From the NCBI GenBank assembly GCA_024688365.1, contig JAILEG010000014.1, positions 78,723 to 142,722 of the forward strand: a DNA stretch of 64,000 bases. The letters run 5' to 3'. The stretch is from Prevotella sp. GTDB taxonomy: Bacteria > Bacteroidota > Bacteroidia > Bacteroidales > Bacteroidaceae. Below, piece by piece: positions 19,263-28,361 of the stretch. Numbering within the stretch: the stretch's first letter is position 1; every line of letters begins with the position of its first letter. The notes beneath the pieces are model-generated. The model worked only from the letters and a program-made list of their open reading frames with translations. It had not been told where the DNA came from and did not search any database. The position numbers were made by a program, and so were the translations under genes.

Positions 19263-19311
19263 CAGGAAAACAATAACTTGACATGAAAAAATATATCTAA
19301 ATCATATTTCT

Positions 19312-20286
19312 ATGTACACCGCTGATGAAATTCTAAAGAAAATAAACGAGTATATCAACCATCTGCCTTACGAACGTAAGCCGCAAAGTCTCTACGATCC
19401 TATCAGATATGTTCTTTCCCTGGGGGGCAAGCGCATCCGTCCTACGCTGATGCTCCTGTCGTATAATCTTTTCAAGGACAATCCTGAGACAATCCTCTCC
19501 CCAGCATGCGCCCTTGAGACATATCACAACTATACGCTTCTTCACGACGACCTGATGGATGATGCTCCCTTGCGTCGTGGGCAGCAGACTGTTCACGTCA
19601 GATGGGATGCCAATACAGCCATCCTCTCCGGCGACTCCATGCTCGTGCTTGCCTTTGAGCGTATGGCGAAGTGTGATGACAGGCATCTGCGTGAAGTCCT
19701 GCGGCTTTTCACTGAGACGGCCCTGGAAATAGGCGAAGGGCAGCAGTATGACATGGAATTCGAGAACCGCAATGATGTGCGTGAGGAAGAGTATATAGAG
19801 ATGATACGCCTGAAGACCAGTGTTCTCCTTGCCTGTGCCATGAAGATGGGGGCTATCCTGGCTGATGCTCCTGCAGAGGATGCCGAGAACCTCTATAAGT
19901 TCGGTGAGCAGATCGGTCTTGCATTCCAGCTGCAGGATGACTATCTCGATGTCTATGGTGATCCCAAGGTCTTCGGGAAGAAAATAGGTGGTGACATTAC
20001 TTCCAACAAGAAGACCTATATGCTCATCAATGCGTTCAACAAGGCAACTCTCCGACAACGTAAGGAACTAGACATGTGGGTTACCTGTGACAGCTTCAAC
20101 CGTGAGGAAAAGGTGACAGCTGTTACGGCAATCTATAATAAAATCGGCATAGACAAGCTCGCCTTGGATAAAATAGACTATTACTTCGGTCAGGGGAATA
20201 AGTTCCTCGCATCGGTCAATGTTTCCGATGAGAGGAAAGCGGAGCTGAGGTGTTATGCCGAGAAGATGATGAGACGCCAGAAGTAA
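19312..20286 (+). CDS. Polyprenyl synthetase family protein
   Basis: GGKRIRPTLMLLSYNL, LLHDDLMDD (FARM) and LQDDYLDVYGD (SARM) motifs. Confidence 0.92.
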   Translation: MYTADEILKKINEYINHLPYERKPQSLYDPIRYVLSLGGKRIRPTLMLLSYNLFKDNPETILSPACALETYHNYTLLHDDLMDDAPLRRGQQTVHVRWDANTAILSGDSMLVLAFERMAKCDDRHLREVLRLFTETALEIGEGQQYDMEFENRNDVREEEYIEMIRLKTSVLLACAMKMGAILADAPAEDAENLYKFGEQIGLAFQLQDDYLDVYGDPKVFGKKIGGDITSNKKTYMLINAFNKATLRQRKELDMWVTCDSFNREEKVTAVTAIYNKIGIDKLALDKIDYYFGQGNKFLASVNVSDERKAELRCYAEKMMRRQK

Positions 20287-20317
20287 GACAGCCAGGTCAA
20301 AGTGCAAATTAAGAAAT

Positions 20318-21145
20318 ATGATAATAGACACACATGCTCATTTGGACGTTGAGGACTTCGCTGATGATCTTGACGAGACTGTTATCCGTGCCCGTGAGGT
20401 AGGGGTCGGGAAGATTTTTCTTCCAGGAATTGATTTGAAGTCTGTCAGTACAGTGCTGGCTGTATGCCGCCGCTATCCTGACATCTGCTACCCGATGATA
20501 GGTCTGCAGCCAGAGGAAGTGCGTGACGATTATCGTGAAGTGCTTGCCGCCATGCACAGCCATCTTCTCTCATCCATCAGCCAATCCAAGGCTGGCACGG
20601 CAGAGCCGGGGACGACTTTTATTGCTATTGGTGAGGTGGGGCTCGACTTCTATTGGTCACGTGACTATGAGCGGCAGCAGCTTGTAGCCTTTGAGGAGGC
20701 GGTGCGCTGGAGTGTAGAGACGCAGCTCCCGCTGATGATACATTGCCGCAAGGCGCAGAATGAGATGCTCCACATCATGCGTCCTTATGAGAAAGAGCTG
20801 CCAGGTGGGGTGTTTCATTGTTTCACGGGTAATCAGAAGGAGGCGGAGGCTTTCCTGCGCTTCGAGCGTTTTGCCCTTGGTATAGGAGGTGTGTCGACTT
20901 TCAAGAGCAGTCACCTGCGTGAGGATTTGCCGGCAGCCGTACCTCTGAATCGCATAGTCCTTGAGACTGACAGTCCATACATGGCACCAGTTCCCCATCG
21001 TGGCAAGCGTAATGAGAGTTCTTTCATTATTGAGGTAATGCGTACTCTTGCGATGAGCTATGGTATTGAGGAGGAAGAGATAGCACGGCAGACAAACCTT
21101 AACGTGGAACGTATCTTTGGTATTTCTGCTGGCGGACATCTATAG
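20318..21145 (+). CDS. TatD-family metal-dependent hydrolase
   Basis: IDTHAHLD, IGEVGLDFYWSRD, HCRKA, VFHCFTGN, LETDSPYMAP motifs. Confidence 0.93.
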   Translation: MIIDTHAHLDVEDFADDLDETVIRAREVGVGKIFLPGIDLKSVSTVLAVCRRYPDICYPMIGLQPEEVRDDYREVLAAMHSHLLSSISQSKAGTAEPGTTFIAIGEVGLDFYWSRDYERQQLVAFEEAVRWSVETQLPLMIHCRKAQNEMLHIMRPYEKELPGGVFHCFTGNQKEAEAFLRFERFALGIGGVSTFKSSHLREDLPAAVPLNRIVLETDSPYMAPVPHRGKRNESSFIIEVMRTLAMSYGIEEEEIARQTNLNVERIFGISAGGHL

Positions 21146-21218
21146 CAGAACATCCAGTCGAATCATTAAAGAAATATAAAAAACAAACATATTTTATGCG
21201 AGTGTAAATAAAAAAGAC

Positions 21219-21226
21219 TACTTTTG
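21219..21226 (+). promoter_or_regulatory. -7 box TACTTTTG upstream of tRNA-Ser
   Basis: TAnnTTTG match about 35 nt upstream of the tRNA. Confidence 0.5.
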
Positions 21227-21260
21227 CACTCCGTAAAAGCTGTGCGGTTTTTCGGTCAAA

Positions 21261-21348
21261 GGAAAGATGCTCGAGTGGTTGAAGAGGCACGCCTGGAAAG
21301 CGTGTAAACGCCTAAAGCGTTTCGGGGGTTCGAATCCCCCTCTTTCCG
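21261..21348 (+). tRNA. tRNA-Ser (anticodon GGA)
   Basis: Acceptor GGAAAGA/TCTTTCC, anticodon arm cacgc-ctGGAaa-gcgtg, long variable arm, GGTTCGAATCC T-arm. Confidence 0.95.
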
Positions 21349-21409
21349 CTTTTGTTTCAGAAATCCTGGGACAGCTTACTTTTTAGAAAACCAAATACGG
21401 TTATCAATT

Positions 21410-22258
21410 ATGAAGAATTTCATTGCTACTTTTGCAATATTCGCTTATTTCTCCCTATTTTCCTCCACCATTCTCCCAGCACAGGAAACTGTAGCTTCGG
21501 CAAAACCTGCTGTTGCGGTTGCCGACACCCTGTCGGATGCTGCGCTTGATGACACTGGGGTTGCCGACACGGCAGAACAGACACACCCTGTAGGTACCGT
21601 TAAGGAGGGAGGATTTCATCAATCACTCAAGCGGAAGTTCATAGAGGGCAATGCCGGTTTCATGTCGCTTGTTGCATTAGCACTTGTCTTGGGACTTGCC
21701 TTTTGCATTGAGCGCATTATCTATCTCAGTCTTTCAGAGATTGATGCCAAACGGTTCATGGCTGGTATTGAAGACAAGATAGCTGCCGGCGACATCGAAG
21801 GTGCTAAAGACCTGAGCCGTGACACCCGCGGTCCCGTGGCATCAATCTGTTATCAGGGCTTGCTGCGGGTTGACGACTCCATTGAGAATATTGAGCGTAG
21901 TGTCACCTCCTATGGTAGCGTGCAGAGTGCAAATCTTGAGAAAGGATGCTCATGGATAACGCTCTTCATAGCTATGGCTCCCTCCTTGGGCTTTCTGGGC
22001 ACAGTTATCGGTATGGTGATGGCTTTTGACCAAATACAGGAGGCTGGAGACATCAGTCCGACCATCGTAGCCGCAGGCATGAAGGTAGCTTTGATCACAC
22101 CTATTTTTGGAATCATTGTGGCATTGGTCTTGCAGGTGTTCTATAATTATATTCTCTCGAAGATAGAGCATATAACGGCGCAGATGGAAGAGTCAGCCAT
22201 CTCCCTGCTTGATGCCATCATGAAGTATAAAATGAGTGGTAGGCATATAGATAGTTGA
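21410..22258 (+). CDS. exbB: MotA/TolQ/ExbB proton channel family protein
   Basis: Signal/TM region; GSVQSANLEKGCSWITLFIAMAPSLGFLGTVIGMVMAFDQI motif. Confidence 0.92.
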   Translation: MKNFIATFAIFAYFSLFSSTILPAQETVASAKPAVAVADTLSDAALDDTGVADTAEQTHPVGTVKEGGFHQSLKRKFIEGNAGFMSLVALALVLGLAFCIERIIYLSLSEIDAKRFMAGIEDKIAAGDIEGAKDLSRDTRGPVASICYQGLLRVDDSIENIERSVTSYGSVQSANLEKGCSWITLFIAMAPSLGFLGTVIGMVMAFDQIQEAGDISPTIVAAGMKVALITPIFGIIVALVLQVFYNYILSKIEHITAQMEESAISLLDAIMKYKMSGRHIDS

Positions 22259-22303
22259 CAGACTGAATGATGCAGCCTGCAGCGGTGATCATGATTAGGG
22301 ATT

Positions 22304-22846
22304 ATGGATGTTGAATTGCTACGCAAGATGAGAAAACCAGAAGAAAGCAAGAAAAAAGCGGATGAGGAGCGAATATCACAGCGGATTCTCTATGTGCTGA
22401 TAAGTATCTCGGCAGTTGTTTTTCTTGCCTTTTATCTCATAGGTTTTAGCGAGCCCTTTGCCGCTGACAGTACCTTCAATTCTCCTTTGCTTACAGATGT
22501 GCTTATCGGCTTCATGTGGTTGCTTCTTATGGTAGCGATCAGCACTGCCTTAGTGGCTATAATACGGAGTATCCGTATGGGTGGCAAGGGTGAGCGTCTC
22601 ATTAACGGCATACCAGTACGTCGTATAGGCTACGTTGTCAGTGGCATAACCATTATCAGTCTTATTCTTACCTTTCTCCTGGGCTCATCGGAAGGAATGA
22701 CAGTTAACGGGCAAAGCTTCACCGATGCTTTTTGGCTTCGTGTGTCTGATATGTTTGTCAGCTCTTCTCTTATTCTCCTTGCTGTAGCTGTGGGAGCTGT
22801 TGTTTTCGGGGCGACTCGCTATTACAGAAAGGAGCGCAAGCAATAG
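22304..22846 (+). CDS. Small integral membrane protein between exbB and exbD, function unknown
   Basis: 180 aa with about four predicted TM helices; tightly packed with exbB and exbD. Confidence 0.75.
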   Translation: MDVELLRKMRKPEESKKKADEERISQRILYVLISISAVVFLAFYLIGFSEPFAADSTFNSPLLTDVLIGFMWLLLMVAISTALVAIIRSIRMGGKGERLINGIPVRRIGYVVSGITIISLILTFLLGSSEGMTVNGQSFTDAFWLRVSDMFVSSSLILLAVAVGAVVFGATRYYRKERKQ

Positions 22847-22848
22847 TT

Positions 22849-23394
22849 ATGTTTCGGAGGAAGGAAAACAGAAAAGTCCCTGGGCTTAATACAACTTCAA
22901 CAGCTGACATTTCATTTATGCTGTTGATACTGTTCCTTGTGGCATCATCTATGGACCTGGACAAAGGCATTTCACGTCAATTGCCTCCTGTTGACAAACA
23001 GCATGAACAGAGGCCTGCTACCGCGGTTGACAGCCGCAAGGTCCTGCGTGTCGCTATTGATGACAAAGATAGTGTAAGCCTTGATGGTAAACCCGCTTCG
23101 CTTGATGCTATCCGTCCGCGGGCATTCCAGCTCATAGCAGCTAATGGACGTGGCCACCTTATCCTGTTACAGTCTGACCGTAAGGCATCATACAACACCT
23201 ACCTCCATGTGCAGAACGAGCTTGTGGCAGCCTATAATGCCGTGCGTAACCGGCAGGCACATGAACACTTCGGACAACCTTTTGAGACATGTGGCCGTGA
23301 GCAACAGCAGCAGATAGCTGAGGATGTGCCCATGCGCATCTCTGAGATATATAGTGTTTCGGCTTCTGATATAGGGAAAGGAGGTAGGCAATGA
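22849..23394 (+). CDS. exbD: ExbD/TolR family biopolymer transport protein
   Basis: PGLNTTSTADISFMLLILFLVASSMDLDKGISRQLPP. Confidence 0.9.
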   Translation: MFRRKENRKVPGLNTTSTADISFMLLILFLVASSMDLDKGISRQLPPVDKQHEQRPATAVDSRKVLRVAIDDKDSVSLDGKPASLDAIRPRAFQLIAANGRGHLILLQSDRKASYNTYLHVQNELVAAYNAVRNRQAHEHFGQPFETCGREQQQQIAEDVPMRISEIYSVSASDIGKGGRQ

Positions 23395-23852
23395 GACTCT
23401 ATCGTGGAAGGAGTCATGAGATTCCGGCACTGAATACGGCATCACTCCCTGACCTTATCTTCTCCATACTCTTCTTCTTCATGCTCGTGGTACACATGCG
23501 TAAGACAACTGTGCGGGTGAAGTATCAGGTACCATCGGCAACCGAGCTGACACGTCTCGTCAATAAGTCAGCCGTACAGTATATTTATATTGGCCGTCCT
23601 GTCGATGAACGGGGACATGTTGAAGGGCAACAGACTCTTATCCAGCTGAACGATAAGTTGATTACTATCCCGGAGATGAGAGACTATCTCCTTCGCCTCA
23701 CAGCCTCACTTCCTGCCGAGGAGAGAAGACAACTTAGTGTTAGCATCAAGGCTGACCGCCAAACTGACATGGGTACTATTATTGACATAAAGCAGGTACT
23801 CAGGGAAGCCAATATCCTTAACGTCAGCTTTTCAGCCGTGATGCGTAAGTAA
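23391..23852 (+). CDS. exbD: Second ExbD/TolR family protein
   Basis: HEIPALNTASLPDLIFSILFFFMLVVHMR; 4-bp overlap with the upstream exbD. Confidence 0.88.
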   Translation: MRLYRGRSHEIPALNTASLPDLIFSILFFFMLVVHMRKTTVRVKYQVPSATELTRLVNKSAVQYIYIGRPVDERGHVEGQQTLIQLNDKLITIPEMRDYLLRLTASLPAEERRQLSVSIKADRQTDMGTIIDIKQVLREANILNVSFSAVMRK

Positions 23853-23998
23853 TTTCCGATGGTGCTACAGGTGATAAATGTGAAGAATGTAAAGTGATGA
23901 CTGAGGGTCAGTGATGATTGGTAACTGTCCATTTACACCTGATATTAATTTTCAAACATCCTTTTATTGATAATCTGTAATATTCTTGCATGTTTTGC

Positions 23999-24029
23999 TT
24001 TGTTGATTGATATATTTTTTATACCTTTG
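23999..24029 (+). promoter_or_regulatory. Promoter for the Lrp-family gene (TTTG-N19-TACCTTTG)
   Basis: Full consensus match with 19-nt spacer. Confidence 0.7.
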
Positions 24030-24051
24030 TCGCAAAATACAAAAGAACAAA

Positions 24052-24552
24052 ATGGCACATAGAAGTTTAGATCAACTTGACAAGAAGATCCTGCGCCTCA
24101 TCGCTGACGATGCGCGGATTCCGTTCCTTGAAGTGGCACGCGCCTGCAATGTCAGTGGTGCAGCTATCCATCAGAGGATTCAGAAACTTACAAACCTGGG
24201 CGTGCTGAAAGGCTCACAATTTATCATCGACCCTGAACGTATCGGTTATGAGACCTGTGCTTTCATCGGCTTGAACCTCAAGAATCCTGAAAATTTTGAT
24301 GATGTTGTTGAAGCATTGAAGCGGATTCCTGAGGTTGTTGAATGTCACTACACCACAGGAGAGTATGACCTCTTCCTGAAGATTTATGCTTACAACAACC
24401 GTCACCTGATGGAGATAATCCATGATAAGCTTCAGCCGCTCGGTCTGTCACGCAGTGAGAGTTCCATCTCTTATAATGCAGTAATTGATCGCTCTCTGCC
24501 TATTGGTGATATGCTGGTGGAAGAGACAGCAACTGAGTTGGAGGAGGAATAG
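24052..24552 (+). CDS. Lrp/AsnC family transcriptional regulator
   Basis: LDQLDKKILRLIADDARIPFLEVARACNVSGAAIHQRIQKL; AsnC ligand-binding region. Confidence 0.93.
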   Translation: MAHRSLDQLDKKILRLIADDARIPFLEVARACNVSGAAIHQRIQKLTNLGVLKGSQFIIDPERIGYETCAFIGLNLKNPENFDDVVEALKRIPEVVECHYTTGEYDLFLKIYAYNNRHLMEIIHDKLQPLGLSRSESSISYNAVIDRSLPIGDMLVEETATELEEE

Positions 24553-24641
24553 CTGACTGGTTGAAGATTTCTTGCCCGCTGGGCATGAAGCCATGTCATC
24601 GGATTGTCTCTGATAAATTCAGGAGGACAGATATTTAGTAT

Positions 24642-24677
24642 GGGTGTACCTTAGCGGGTATGCCCTTTTCATTTTTT
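24642..24677 (+). terminator. Intrinsic terminator after the Lrp-family gene
   Basis: gggtgtacc / ggtatgccc 9-bp stem (two G-U pairs) followed by ttttcatttttt. Confidence 0.65.
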
Positions 24678-24861
24678 ATTGCACAGGAATAGTATGTTTT
24701 TTCTCTTTCTTTTCTTGCATCTCAGTTTTCAATATTTGCTGAATAGCATGATTTGAATGGGTGCCACTGAGTTTGTCAGTGGGTGTTATGTACAGATAAA
24801 ATATAATATTCTTTCTGCCATTTGTTACATAATGCATGACAGTGTGCCTGTGGTGGTGGAT

Positions 24862-24924
24862 TACTTCACGTAGAGTACTTGAGTATTGCAGCTGAAGTAT
24901 TTCAGTACTTTAGCTGTAGTACTG
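24862..24924. repeat. AGTACT intergenic hairpin element, copy 2
   Basis: agctgaagta(tttcag)tactttagct (one G-U) at 24890-24915, then cagtact(ttagctgt)agtactg at 24903-24924. Confidence 0.7.
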
Positions 24925-25105
24925 GTGAATTGGGCATGGAATGTTCCTTAATAGCTCAAGTTGAGACTTTACTAAGGTTCTGTTTAGTGTTTTAATCTCA
25001 AGTCGGTCAGGCGAGGAGTGTATTGCCGGTGCTTTACTGCTCAGTTGCTGTCTTAATCGGATAGGAATGAGTGATAAGTATTTTGTTTGTATGTGCAGAG
25101 AAAAA

Positions 25106-25145
25106 AGTCCCCTCTCTGCGTATTTATTATCGCAAGGAGGGGACT
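25106..25145 (-). terminator. Intrinsic terminator of fbp
   Basis: agtcccctc / gaggggact 9-bp stem plus inner tgcg/cgca; T-run on the minus strand. Confidence 0.75.
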
Positions 25146-25151
25146 GATATC

Positions 25152-27164
25152 TTACAGTTTTGGCTGTCGTTTGCTTTCATGCTCAGCGAGGAAACCACTG
25201 CGGTAGGCATAGAGAAGTTCCTGGAGAGCCTCAATCTGCAACTTGAGTTCAGTGCCCTTGTCGGTATCGGCCACGCGGATGCGTCGTTGGTTCATCTCTA
25301 CAATCTGAGTGGTACTGACAATATCGGTTCCCCGCTTTATGGCATCCTCAGCTGAGGTGAAAGGCTCGTGCTGGACAAGCTGGAAGCCACGGGAGTGGAA
25401 GACCAGTGTGTAACCGGCAATGCCTGTCTCCTTATGATATGCTTGTGAGAAGCCACCGTCAATGACCATTAGCTTGCCGTTAGCCTTGATAGGATTCTCG
25501 CCCTTGACTACGTGTACGGGGACATGCCCGTTGATGATGTGCCGGTTAGGCTGTGGGACGCTGAACTCATCCATGATCATGTCGGCAATCTGCTCGTCGT
25601 CACGCATGCTGAAGTAGTAGCCTTTCTCCTCATGGTGGGTCTCCTTCTCGGTAAGGAAGTACCGCTCAAAGGTTGCCATCTTTGATTTGTCGAAGAGCGG
25701 GCTCTCCGGACCACACCAAAGGTAGAGGAAGTAGTCAATGGCATCGCTGCGGTCGGTATCGCTATTGGTCTCACCGCCTGTCTGGAAGGCCGAGCGTATG
25801 GTCATTCCCACTTGGTAGAGCAGTTTCCTGCCTTTGAGACGTATGCCTGGACGTATCTCCACTTCTTTCAGCTTGCCTTCTTTATCGAGCGGGATGGAGG
25901 CATGGTAGAGCAGGTTGTGGTTGACAATCTTGTACATGCACCCGTGTCTGAGCAGGAGCTGGATATGACTGCGGAGCTTCTCGCTGGCGGTGAAAGAGTG
26001 GTGGAGCTTCTCCATGAGGGCCAGCTCTGCCTCGGTGAGTTGGTCAGGATGGTTGGGGTCAATGGTGGGGAAGTTGCAGGAGCGCATCTTGTAGACCTTT
26101 CCATTAACCTTGATGGTGCCATGCTCATAGTCTATGGCATTGAGAAGCCTTCGGTCCTCCATCTTCCACAAGGGATGCCGGCTTATCATCTGTGACTCGA
26201 TCTTGAACTGTATGATGCTGATGGCCTTGTGCATCTGGGCTGTAAGGGTACGGCTCCGCTCGTCAAGCGGGTCATCATTCGATACCTTTGGTATGAACTC
26301 GGTGCAAGGGTCATTGCCGTAGACATCCATGGCGAAGGTAGCCAACTGGATGAGGTTGATGCCGTAGCCGTCCTCCAGTGTGGCCATGTTGGCATACCTG
26401 AGAGCTATGCGGATGACGTTACAGATACAGGCGTCATTTCCGGCACAGGCTCCCATCCACAGGATGTCATGGTTTCCCCAGGTGATGTCCCATGTGTGGT
26501 ATTTCTTGAGGGTATCCATGACGATGTGCGCACCAGGTCCTCGGTCGTAGACATCTCCGAGAATGTGTAGCTGGTCGATGACGAGCCGTTGGATAACCTC
26601 GCAGATGGCGATGATGAAGTCGTCAGCACGGCCAGTGGAAATGATGGTTGATATGATGGCACTCACGTAGTCGGTCTTGTCCTTGTCGTCTGAGTGTTCA
26701 TGGAGCAGCTCCTGTATGATGTAGGAAAAGTCAATGGGCAGCGACTTCCTCACCTTTGAGCGGGTGTACTTACTGGATACATCGCGGCATACCTCTACGA
26801 GGCGGTGGATTGTGATGTGATACCAGTCCCGGATGTCTTTCTCCTCATGTTTCACCAGTTCGAGTTTCTGTTCAGGGTAATAGATAAGAGTGCAAAGCTC
26901 TCGCTTCTCGGCACTGCGGAGAGTGTCGCCGAAGAGGTCGTTTACTTTTCGCTTGATGTTTCCGGATGCGTTCTTCAGCACATGCTGAAAAGCCTGGTAC
27001 TCTCCGTGTATGTCGGCAAGAAAATGCTCTGTGCCTTTGGGGAGGTTCATGATAGCCTCAAGATTTATAATCTCAGTACTTGCGTCCGCAATGGTTGGGA
27101 ACGACTGGGAGAGGAGCTGTAGGTAGCGCTCATCCTTGTTCAGGTCATAATGTCTGTTTGCCAT
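25152..27164 (-). CDS. fbp: Fructose-1,6-bisphosphatase class 3
   Basis: 670 aa; FLADIHGEYQAFQHVLKNASGNIKRKV, LGDVYDRGPGAHIVMD, WGNHDILWMGA. Confidence 0.93.
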   Translation of the reverse strand: MANRHYDLNKDERYLQLLSQSFPTIADASTEIINLEAIMNLPKGTEHFLADIHGEYQAFQHVLKNASGNIKRKVNDLFGDTLRSAEKRELCTLIYYPEQKLELVKHEEKDIRDWYHITIHRLVEVCRDVSSKYTRSKVRKSLPIDFSYIIQELLHEHSDDKDKTDYVSAIISTIISTGRADDFIIAICEVIQRLVIDQLHILGDVYDRGPGAHIVMDTLKKYHTWDITWGNHDILWMGACAGNDACICNVIRIALRYANMATLEDGYGINLIQLATFAMDVYGNDPCTEFIPKVSNDDPLDERSRTLTAQMHKAISIIQFKIESQMISRHPLWKMEDRRLLNAIDYEHGTIKVNGKVYKMRSCNFPTIDPNHPDQLTEAELALMEKLHHSFTASEKLRSHIQLLLRHGCMYKIVNHNLLYHASIPLDKEGKLKEVEIRPGIRLKGRKLLYQVGMTIRSAFQTGGETNSDTDRSDAIDYFLYLWCGPESPLFDKSKMATFERYFLTEKETHHEEKGYYFSMRDDEQIADMIMDEFSVPQPNRHIINGHVPVHVVKGENPIKANGKLMVIDGGFSQAYHKETGIAGYTLVFHSRGFQLVQHEPFTSAEDAIKRGTDIVSTTQIVEMNQRRIRVADTDKGTELKLQIEALQELLYAYRSGFLAEHESKRQPKL

Positions 27165-27203
27165 AGGATAATTATTTATTCTCGTTAGTATAATGTTGGA
27201 ATG

Positions 27204-28361
27204 TCATTGTCTTTGTGCGAAGTTCTGCCGTGTAATACTCCTTGTTCCCCTGTCGTTAAGTGGGGAGATTGGCATGAAACCCTCTTCGAGGTGCATTTTA
27301 TCGGCAAGCAGCTGGATAATGCGCCGTGAGAAGTGGCTGATACGCATGTGGTGGAGTACTTCTTGCAGGCGGTCCTCGTCATAGTCATTGTATCTGATGA
27401 CGGTGTATAGGTCGGCAAGATGCCGGAGGCTCAGCCTCCCTTTACGCTGTATCAGTCTGATGTTGAAGAGCATGGTGGCTATCTGCCTGATGACGGTCTC
27501 CTCAGGATGGGTGTTGTCAATGAGACGTTGCCGGGATATGGGACTTTTGCTTATCAGTTCCTTTCTCTCCAGTGTTTGTTCCTCCTTGGGTGCCATCGGC
27601 TTGTATCGGCTGATGTCCGCGGTGACGATGTTGGGGACATTTAATTGTATCAGCTCGATACTCCGGTCAATGATGTCTCTTATCCCTTCGTCATCGGCAT
27701 AGAGAAGAATCCTCCGCCATTGTTCTGGATTGAGGCTTCTGAGATTGAGTAGCTGGTCGCTGGGCATGATATTGTGTGTGGATTCTTGTGTCAGTCCTGT
27801 ATGGAGGAGACTCGGAATTGCGAGTTTCTCCATCTCAGTCATGGCGAACTGGTAGCGGGTGTCGAGTACTTTCTTGTAGAAACCGATTGTCATTTGTGCC
27901 ATGATGGTGTCACTGTAGCTGCTGTCAGTGATGCTGGAAGGCACCACGTCAATGCGTTTCTTCCAGCCAAGGCGGAGAAGGGTCTGCCGTTCTTTCTCGC
28001 TGGTGACCAGCATGGCATCAACCTTATGAACCGTCTTGTACTGGTAGAGTAGAGATTTCATGAACTTTGTTGCCTGCTGCTCATGGCTCCTTATTCTGTC
28101 GTCAAGTCCCCAGTGGGGGGATAGGACCACGGCACATCCAGAGCGTGCAGCCCATTGGGTACGCAGGGATGCCTGATAGTTCCAGCAGGCATGGATGTGT
28201 ACAATGTCAGGGTTCTCCTGCTTAATGATTTTCCTGAAGTCATCAGTGCGGCTGGTGGTTGTGACCTTGGCATAATCCTGCTCAGCAGTGGTGAGATGGC
28301 GGAGGTGGTCAGACAGGAGATCATTGTCCTTGACGGTGTCAATGTAGTGAATGATGCGCAT
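27204..28361 (-). CDS. Glycosyltransferase-like protein with GT4-like N-terminal half
   Basis: PDIVHIHACWNYQASLRTQWAARSGCAVVLSPHWGLDD...VDAMLVTSEKERQTL; C-terminal half not recognised. Confidence 0.65.
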   Translation of the reverse strand: MRIIHYIDTVKDNDLLSDHLRHLTTAEQDYAKVTTTSRTDDFRKIIKQENPDIVHIHACWNYQASLRTQWAARSGCAVVLSPHWGLDDRIRSHEQQATKFMKSLLYQYKTVHKVDAMLVTSEKERQTLLRLGWKKRIDVVPSSITDSSYSDTIMAQMTIGFYKKVLDTRYQFAMTEMEKLAIPSLLHTGLTQESTHNIMPSDQLLNLRSLNPEQWRRILLYADDEGIRDIIDRSIELIQLNVPNIVTADISRYKPMAPKEEQTLERKELISKSPISRQRLIDNTHPEETVIRQIATMLFNIRLIQRKGRLSLRHLADLYTVIRYNDYDEDRLQEVLHHMRISHFSRRIIQLLADKMHLEEGFMPISPLNDRGTRSITRQNFAQRQ

